Positions 1-3,961 of a DNA stretch of 10,898 nt are shown piece after piece; within the stretch, counting starts at the first letter, position 1; the number at the start of each line of letters is the position of its first letter. Under the pieces are notes generated by a model. That model saw only the letters and a program-made list of their open reading frames with translations. It was not told where the DNA came from and made no database searches. The stretch covers positions 1 to 10,898 of the forward strand of contig CANGWP010000070.1 in the NCBI GenBank assembly GCA_947457605.1, in the 5' to 3' direction. Source of the DNA: Bdellovibrionales bacterium. GTDB taxonomy: Bacteria > Bdellovibrionota > UBA1018 > CAIMNF01. The position numbers and the translations under genes were made by a program.

Positions 1-1
1 G

Positions 2-799
2 ATCGAGGACAAATGCACCGGCTGCGGATTCTGTCTGCAGGTCTGCCCAAGCCAGGTGCCCGTGATGATCGAGGGCGAAGGGGCTGGAAGTTATACGACC
101 CTCGTGCTTCCGTTTGCGGAAAAACCGGCACCCCAAAAAGGGGATCGAGTGGGGCTTCTGAGTCGGAAGGGCGAAGTGCTTGTCCAAGGCCGCGTGCTCG
201 ATCAGTTCCTGGACGGTCCTGTTCCCCTTTTCAAGGTCGAAACTCCTTCGCATTTGATCTGGGAAGTTCGAGGAATGCTTCCTCTGCAAGGAATCGAAGA
301 AACCTCGAATAGCGAGGACTTTTATCAGGAGCGCGGGACGCGAGTGGAAGTGCAGATTCACGGGGAATCCAGACGAGTTCGTGAGGGACAGATGGTATCC
401 GTTGCGCTCTTTGAGATCGGGATGGCGCGGCCCAATGATATTTTGATGTGCGAGGATGGAAGCTGCGGGCTTTGTCAGATTCAGGCGGATGGAGTGAAGA
501 AATTTGCATGCGAAACCCAGATTCATCAAGGCATGGACATGCGATTCACCCGCGATCATCCGGCATCCTCCGAGCTTTGCCCTTGCGAGGGAATCACTTG
601 CGCGCAGCTTGCGGAAAAGATCGAGTCGGTAAGGCCTGACACGCTGGAGGCCCTCTCGCAAGTGATCGAAGTGGGACAAGGAAAATGCCATGGGCTTTTG
701 TGCAAACGGTCCTGGATTGATCTTTCTCGCACCGCAGGAGTGACCTGCGAGCGCTACAATGCCTGGTCCTTTCCTTGGGGGGATTGGACAGTTAAATAG
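2..799 (+). CDS. Iron-sulfur electron-transfer protein, 3' part (4Fe-4S + 2Fe-2S + BFD-like domains)
   Basis: The gene is cut by the left window edge; the reading frame is open from base 2 and ends at TAG 797-799, giving 265 visible residues. Seen: a ferredoxin-type [4Fe-4S] motif, CxxCxxCxxxCP (visible residues 5-16, bases about 14-49); then about 90 residues with no motif I recognise; then a plant-type [2Fe-2S] domain with C-x4-C-x2-C and a fourth Cys 12 residues on (residues 150, 155, 158, 170); then a BFD-like [2Fe-2S] domain with CPC at 193-195 and KCHGLLC at 228-234. Known: a Fer2_4-like plus BFD-like pair is typical of electron-transfer subunits of FAD amine/imino-acid dehydrogenases (sarcosine oxidase alpha, opine oxidase, HCN synthase types). 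Inference: this is the cluster-carrying tail of a larger cytoplasmic oxidoreductase, probably with flavin domains upstream or on a partner. Substrate cannot be told. A GTG at 56 could serve as a start, but the [4Fe-4S] motif lies before it in frame, so it is not the real start. Confidence 0.85.
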   Translation: MEDKCTGCGFCLQVCPSQVPVMIEGEGAGSYTTLVLPFAEKPAPQKGDRVGLLSRKGEVLVQGRVLDQFLDGPVPLFKVETPSHLIWEVRGMLPLQGIEETSNSEDFYQERGTRVEVQIHGESRRVREGQMVSVALFEIGMARPNDILMCEDGSCGLCQIQADGVKKFACETQIHQGMDMRFTRDHPASSELCPCEGITCAQLAEKIESVRPDTLEALSQVIEVGQGKCHGLLCKRSWIDLSRTAGVTCERYNAWSFPWGDWTVK

Positions 800-844
800 T
801 TGATTTAATTAAGATAAAAAATTGACGATCAACCAACTTTTTTT
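798..844 (+). terminator. Possible weak AT-rich intrinsic terminator after the Fe-S gene
   Basis: AGTTG at 798-802 pairs with CAACT at 834-838, which runs straight into seven T residues (838-844). A competing pairing is GTTGAT 799-804 with ATCAAC 828-833. The stems are short and AT-rich and the loops are long, so termination would be weak. The same DNA holds the palindromes TTAATTAA (805-812) and TTGA-cga-TCAA (822-832), which could instead be regulator sites. Confidence 0.3.
822..832. promoter_or_regulatory. Candidate operator TTGA-cga-TCAA ahead of the XRE gene
   Basis: A short perfect inverted repeat (4-3-4) lies about 50 bp before the start of a helix-turn-helix regulator and just upstream of its likely -35. 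XRE-type regulators often bind such dyads in front of their own gene. Autoregulation here is inference from position and symmetry only. Confidence 0.25.
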
Positions 845-845
845 G

Positions 846-874
846 TTGCGTATTGATGCGTTATTTATTAAACT
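846..874 (+). promoter_or_regulatory. Candidate sigma-70-type promoter of the XRE gene
   Basis: TTGCGT (846-851), a 17-bp spacer and TAAACT (869-874). The seventh base after the -10 hexamer is 881, the A of the ATG, so the transcript would be leaderless. The match is modest (3/6 and 4/6). No Shine-Dalgarno-like sequence lies in the 15 bases before the ATG. Confidence 0.35.
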
Positions 875-880
875 GTCGTT

Positions 881-1333
881 ATGGAAAATGTAAGTAAGAA
901 AAGTTTAGCAAAATCTCCAAACTGGGTAGGCTCTTTCATCCGTCAAAAGCGCGAAGCAAAGGGTCTCTCGCAAAAAGAACTCGGCCAAAAATTCGAGCCA
1001 GCAGTTACCACTCAGTTCGTTTCGAACTTGGAGCGCGGAATCACTCCGATTCCCGCAGTGCACATCCAGGCACTCGTTCGCTCTCTTGAAATCAACGAAG
1101 CAGAGTTGATGGTGCTAATGGAGAAGGAATACGCGGCCAAGCTCACCAACAAGATCGCAGGGCACCAGATGGACCACGGCGAGAATTCTCCAGCAGTTCT
1201 CGTGATCGCCCGCCAGGACGAAGAGTTCTTCAAGTGGGTGGTTCAGAGCTTCAATAACCTGAGCGACGTGGATCGCGCACAATTCAAGGCACAGCTGAAG
1301 AGCTGGTTTGAACTCAGCCTGAAGAGAGCGTAA
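881..1333 (+). CDS. XRE-family helix-turn-helix transcriptional regulator
   Basis: A 150-residue protein with an N-terminal Cro/CI-type helix-turn-helix (about residues 15-80). The pattern is RQKREAKGLSQKELGQKF, then a recognition-helix region around residues 43-53 (TTQFVSNLERG). The family binds DNA as a dimer at short inverted repeats. The C-terminal half is a charged, probably helical region ending in an amphipathic stretch rich in Phe and Trp (residues 115-147) that could mediate dimerisation; it matches no ligand domain I know. The ATG at 881 is the first start in frame and lacks a Shine-Dalgarno sequence. A candidate dyad operator and promoter lie just upstream, and a strong terminator-like hairpin begins 33 bases after the stop, so it is likely its own transcription unit. 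Its targets are unknown; the neighbouring hydrolase is one possibility. Confidence 0.85.
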   Translation: MENVSKKSLAKSPNWVGSFIRQKREAKGLSQKELGQKFEPAVTTQFVSNLERGITPIPAVHIQALVRSLEINEAELMVLMEKEYAAKLTNKIAGHQMDHGENSPAVLVIARQDEEFFKWVVQSFNNLSDVDRAQFKAQLKSWFELSLKRA

Positions 1334-1365
1334 TTCCAGGTTCCATGGTGAACTCAAACTTTGGC

Positions 1366-1409
1366 AAGAGCGGGCATCCTCGAACACGGGGGGCTCGCTC
1401 TTCCTTTTT
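1366..1409 (+). terminator. Rho-independent terminator (or attenuator) after the XRE gene
   Basis: AAGAGCGGGC (1366-1375) pairs with GCTCGCTCTT (1393-1402): a 10-bp stem with a single G-U pair and a 17-base loop, followed by CCTTTTT (1403-1409). This is the most convincing terminator in the window. It lies 33 bases after the XRE stop codon. It is also inside the longest possible reading frame of the following hydrolase, which argues against that frame's first ATG being the start. Confidence 0.65.
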
Positions 1410-1440
1410 GGATGAGCCGAATCACGGGGGGCGGATCCCT

Positions 1441-2304
1441 GTGAGATTCGGAACGGTCGAAAGCTTCGACGGCACCCCGATCTTCTACTGTGAAGAGGGC
1501 GAGGGGCCCCCTCTCGTTTTCTGCTACGGAATCGCTTGCTCCACCCTGCATTGGACCTACCAGATTGATTACTTCCGCGAGAACTATCGCTGCATCTGGT
1601 TTGATTATCGCGGACACCAGAACACGCCGATTCCCGAGCGACCCGAATCCATGAGCATCGAGGCCTCTGCGCGAGATCTCAAGGCGGTGCTGGATTTCCT
1701 GCGGGTCGAGAAGGCGGATTTCCTGGGGCATAGCATGGGGGTGAGTGTCGTGCTTCAATTCGCCCGCACGGAAGCCGCGCGCGTGAACCGGATGGTTCTC
1801 GCAAATGGAACCCCGAAAAAGCCGCTCGAAACCCTGCTTGGCGGAAATTACCTGATGCCGGCCTTTGACCTGCTCTCCCGCTATGAGAAATTGAAACCGG
1901 ATTGGATCAAGGGAGTCTGGAAGCTTCAGGAAAAAGGCGCCGCAAGCGAACTCTTTTTGGGCTCTTTGGGTTTCAATCGCGCGCTTTGTGATCCGGGTGA
2001 CATCAAGACCTATGCCCGCCAAATCGCGGCACTTCCTCCAAAAGTCCTGACACGGATGATGGACGACTATCAGCATTTCGATGCAACTCCCTGGCTTCAC
2101 GAGTTGCACCAGCCGACCTTGATTCTTTCAGGCGAGAAGGACCTGGTCACGCCACCTGAAACCCAGGATGTGTTAAGGCAGCTCATTCCAAACTCGGAGC
2201 TCGTGCGCATCCGCCACGGAAGTCATTGCTCGACATTGGATTTGCCGGAGTACGTGAATTTGGTGATCGAGAAGTTTCTCGAACTGCCCTCGAAGATTGG
2301 GTAG
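1441..2304 (+). CDS. Alpha/beta hydrolase (serine hydrolase of unknown substrate)
   Basis: Counted from GTG 1441 the protein has 287 residues, normal for single-domain alpha/beta hydrolases. The catalytic triad is visible: nucleophile elbow GHSMG with Ser98 (codon at 1732), Asp234 in GEKDLVTPP, and His262 in HGSHCS near the C terminus. YG (residues 29-30) sits where the oxyanion HG motif is usual, and FDYRGH follows as in esterase, haloperoxidase or epoxide-hydrolase relatives. There is no signal peptide, so it is cytoplasmic. The frame extends upstream to ATG 1345 (319 residues), but the extra 32 residues look unrelated to the fold and contain the strong terminator hairpin at 1366-1409. GTG 1441 has a G-rich stretch (1426-1435) about 5 bases before it as a possible ribosome-binding site. 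I infer the GTG start, without certainty. The substrate cannot be told from sequence. Confidence 0.85.
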   Translation: MRFGTVESFDGTPIFYCEEGEGPPLVFCYGIACSTLHWTYQIDYFRENYRCIWFDYRGHQNTPIPERPESMSIEASARDLKAVLDFLRVEKADFLGHSMGVSVVLQFARTEAARVNRMVLANGTPKKPLETLLGGNYLMPAFDLLSRYEKLKPDWIKGVWKLQEKGAASELFLGSLGFNRALCDPGDIKTYARQIAALPPKVLTRMMDDYQHFDATPWLHELHQPTLILSGEKDLVTPPETQDVLRQLIPNSELVRIRHGSHCSTLDLPEYVNLVIEKFLELPSKIG

Positions 2305-2354
2305 GGGTGCACGAACACGGACCCCAAACCGTTTGAATCAATTAGGGTTTTGCC

Positions 2355-2942
2355 TCAGCGCCGAACAATCGAAAACTGAAGACTCTCCGGTGATTCAAGC
2401 CGATTCAAAAGATCAGAAAGCGGATGAAGTCCCGCATCCGGCATCAGGATCGGATCAAAGACTGAAATCTTGCCGTCCGGGGATTTGAAGAGAGTCACCT
2501 GGTGATAGTGAAATGCACGCGACTGATCGCCAGCCCTTGCCCGAACATAGCCTCGGGGACTGGTGATCAGCATCTGATAAATCGAGATGCTGGGCGCAAT
2601 CGCGATGGCCCCGCTATTTCTCCAAGCGAGTACCCGATCCAAAATGCAATCGGCCTTCTGAAAGCAAAAAATCTCCTGGGGAGTGGAGGATTCCGCAAGA
2701 ACCCATTCTCCGTGCTCCGCTTCCTTTTCAAGCCAATGATATTGCTTGGAGAGATCGGCGCTCAAGATCGGATCCTTGAGTGCGGGGGTGCGCCTCAGGG
2801 TTTCGATTGCAGCTGCGGTTGATGCCGGGTGAGTGCCACTCAAGTAAAAAGCAGCAGACTCCGCGCCCACGTCAATGGATTGATTCATCGGTGCCTCGCA
2901 GGATGAAGCTAAAAATGCCAATAAAAACAGGTGGAAACGCAT
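2355..2942 (-). CDS. Putative lipoprotein with protein-glutaminase-like Cys-His-Asp pattern
   Basis: Counted from ATG 2942 the product has 195 residues. It opens with a lipoprotein-type signal, MRFHLFLLAFLASSC, with Cys15 as likely lipid-bearing residue; the lipobox is imperfect (A-S-S-C rather than L-x-x-C). In the C-terminal half are Cys99 (codon 2646-2648), His147 in FHYHQVTLF (codon 2502-2504) and Asp163 in VFDPIL (codon 2454-2456). The order, spacing and the 'YH..' and 'DP.L' surroundings resemble the Cys-His-Asp triad of bacterial protein-glutaminases, which deamidate glutamine side chains of proteins (papain/transglutaminase-like fold). This is recognition by motif, not by search; another papain-like activity or a dead enzyme is possible. 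An upstream TTG (2976-2978) also opens the frame but is part of the TTGACA promoter box. The gene ends convergently with the hydrolase, 50 bp apart. Confidence 0.6.
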   Translation of the reverse strand: MRFHLFLLAFLASSCEAPMNQSIDVGAESAAFYLSGTHPASTAAAIETLRRTPALKDPILSADLSKQYHWLEKEAEHGEWVLAESSTPQEIFCFQKADCILDRVLAWRNSGAIAIAPSISIYQMLITSPRGYVRARAGDQSRAFHYHQVTLFKSPDGKISVFDPILMPDAGLHPLSDLLNRLESPESLQFSIVRR

Positions 2943-2949
2943 GGTACCC

Positions 2950-2978
2950 ACTTTAAATGACGCAGTGCAACTTGTCAA
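2950..2978 (-). promoter_or_regulatory. Sigma-70-type promoter of the lipoprotein gene
   Basis: On the minus strand: a perfect TTGACA (2973-2978), a 17-bp spacer and TAAAGT (2950-2955, 4/6). Only seven bases separate the -10 from the ATG at 2942, so the expected start of transcription (2943) is one base before the start codon. This implies a leaderless mRNA and an independent promoter for this gene rather than read-through from the upstream secreted-protein gene. Confidence 0.6.
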
Positions 2979-3020
2979 TTCAATCCCAGCATCTCTTTTG
3001 CCGCAGAGCCCACTTGTATC

Positions 3021-3743
3021 TTACCTAACCCGCTCCGCCCACCAGCGGAAGCGTTCCGAAATCCACTTTGTTTCGAACAGTTCACTTCGGGCGTCACCGT
3101 AAATGGCAATCATCTGTTCCTTCGAGCATTTCTTGCTGCCCGAAGACTCGCACTCGGGAATGGAATTTTCTCTCTGGAATTGAGAGTTACTCTTTCTGGT
3201 CAGAAGCGTGATCGATCCCAACTCAAGATACAGGACATCGCTCAGTTTCAAGATCCCCTGCTGTTCGGCAACCTTGAACAGGTTAAGGTCCAATAGAAGG
3301 CCGACCATTGAGGTTTCTTTTGCACTTGAAACGCGGGCATTTTTCAGAAGCTTCCCGATCAGTTCCTGCTTTTTTGCTTTCGGGATGGATTTTTCGCTAA
3401 GCAATCCTTTTTGAACTTCATAGTGAAGCAAAAGTGAGCAGGTTTTGTGATCGAGGATTTTACCTACGGTGGATTCGAGTTGGTCCGTTTTCGGATCTTT
3501 CGGAAGATCACCATCCTTGAATGGAAACGAAGGCTCGCCCGGATAGCTTTCGGCCAGGGCAAGGAGCTCAGAAACAGCGTGGCCCTTTTTTATCGGGAGC
3601 GGGTTTTTTTCCGTCATCGAATCCAGATCCAAAATCTCAAGAAGCTTTCCTCGCCATTCTTGACACTCGGGCGTGAGTCCGGAGGCAAAGGATTGAGATT
3701 GGATGATTGCTCCCAGGAGTAAAAAAGACAGGATGTTTTTCAC
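3021..3743 (-). CDS. Secreted protein of unknown function
   Basis: I do not recognise this protein. Counted from GTG 3743 it has 240 residues and begins with a clear Sec signal peptide: Lys2, a hydrophobic core (ILSFLLLGAII) and a likely cleavage after SFA (residue 20). The mature part is mostly helical-looking and charged. It has four cysteines (27, 102, 198, 206) that could form two disulfides in the periplasm or outside, and a Trp/Arg-rich tail. The frame stays open to a TTG at 3851 and contains an ATG at 3800, but both would put a long extension before the signal peptide; TGGA lies about 9 bases before the GTG as a weak ribosome-binding site. It is divergent from the large metallopeptidase gene and shares its upstream region, so the two may be regulated together. 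A role as partner, chaperone or inhibitor is only a guess. Confidence 0.7.
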   Translation of the reverse strand: MKNILSFLLLGAIIQSQSFASGLTPECQEWRGKLLEILDLDSMTEKNPLPIKKGHAVSELLALAESYPGEPSFPFKDGDLPKDPKTDQLESTVGKILDHKTCSLLLHYEVQKGLLSEKSIPKAKKQELIGKLLKNARVSSAKETSMVGLLLDLNLFKVAEQQGILKLSDVLYLELGSITLLTRKSNSQFQRENSIPECESSGSKKCSKEQMIAIYGDARSELFETKWISERFRWWAERVR

Positions 3744-3782
3744 GCGAGGAATTCCAACATAAAAAGGGAATTCTGCAAAGGG

Positions 3783-3804
3783 GGTGGCCACCAGATGCAT
3801 CTGG
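3783..3804. repeat. Two abutting perfect palindromes in the divergent intergenic region
   Basis: GGTGGCCACC (3783-3792) overlaps by two bases with CCAGATGCATCTGG (3791-3804). Both are perfect palindromes, of 10 and 14 bp, about 40-60 bp upstream of the minus-strand GTG start at 3743. Placement and symmetry suit binding sites for a dimeric regulator of one or both divergent genes; the regulator is unknown. Confidence 0.5.
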
Positions 3805-3861
3805 GAATTTCGGTGCGAGCCAAGAGCGTATTGAATAAGTGAATGAATCAAAGGGTTTTTA

Positions 3862-3881
3862 GCTGACTCCCGCGAGTTAGC
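3862..3881. repeat. Inverted repeat in the divergent intergenic region
   Basis: GCTGACTC (3862-3869) and GAGTTAGC (3874-3881) form an 8-bp stem with one G-U pair around a 4-base loop. No T run follows on the 3' side in either direction, so a terminator is unlikely; an operator or a structured leader of the minus-strand transcript is more likely. Confidence 0.35.
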
Positions 3882-3905
3882 AGAAGGGGACTTGCAAGGT
3901 CACGG

Positions 3906-3935
3906 ATGACACATTCCGAGGAATTGATTTAACCT
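3906..3935 (+). promoter_or_regulatory. Candidate promoter with embedded inverted repeat, upstream of the metallopeptidase gene
   Basis: ATGACA (3906-3911, 5/6 to TTGACA), an 18-bp spacer and TAACCT (3930-3935, 3/6). The inverted repeat ATTCC-ga-GGAAT (3913-3924) fills the spacer, where a bound repressor would block RNA polymerase. Weak -10, so low confidence. An alternative -10 is TATAGC at 3935-3940, without a good -35. Confidence 0.3.
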
Positions 3936-3947
3936 ATAGCATTTAAG

Positions 3948-3956
3948 AAGGAGAGG
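3948..3956 (+). promoter_or_regulatory. Strong Shine-Dalgarno sequence that fixes the TTG start
   Basis: AAGGAGAGG lies 5-8 bases before TTG 3962. This supports a TTG start over the ATG at 3986 and adds the positively charged N-region needed for a complete signal peptide. Confidence 0.75.
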
Positions 3957-3961
3957 ATTGA

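Noticed and set aside
1354..2109. Long open frame of 251 codons on the minus strand opposite the alpha/beta hydrolase
   Set aside because: The plus-strand frame has a full catalytic triad and normal hydrolase length. The minus-strand translation shows no family pattern and is a shadow of the GC-rich codons.
2304..2350. Hairpin GGGGT/ACCCC and AAACC/GGTTT pairings between the convergent hydrolase and lipoprotein genes
   Set aside because: The stems are only five base pairs with loops of 12-15 bases, and no T run follows on either strand. Not good enough to call a bidirectional terminator.
2297..2488. Small plus-strand frame running from the hydrolase end into the lipoprotein gene
   Set aside because: It is antisense to the conserved C-terminal part of the lipoprotein, lacks a ribosome-binding site and has no recognisable sequence.
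3744..3851. N-terminal extension of the secreted four-cysteine protein (starts at TTG 3851 or ATG 3800)
   Set aside because: It would bury the signal peptide behind 19-36 extra residues and cover the palindromes. GTG 3743 gives a textbook signal peptide.
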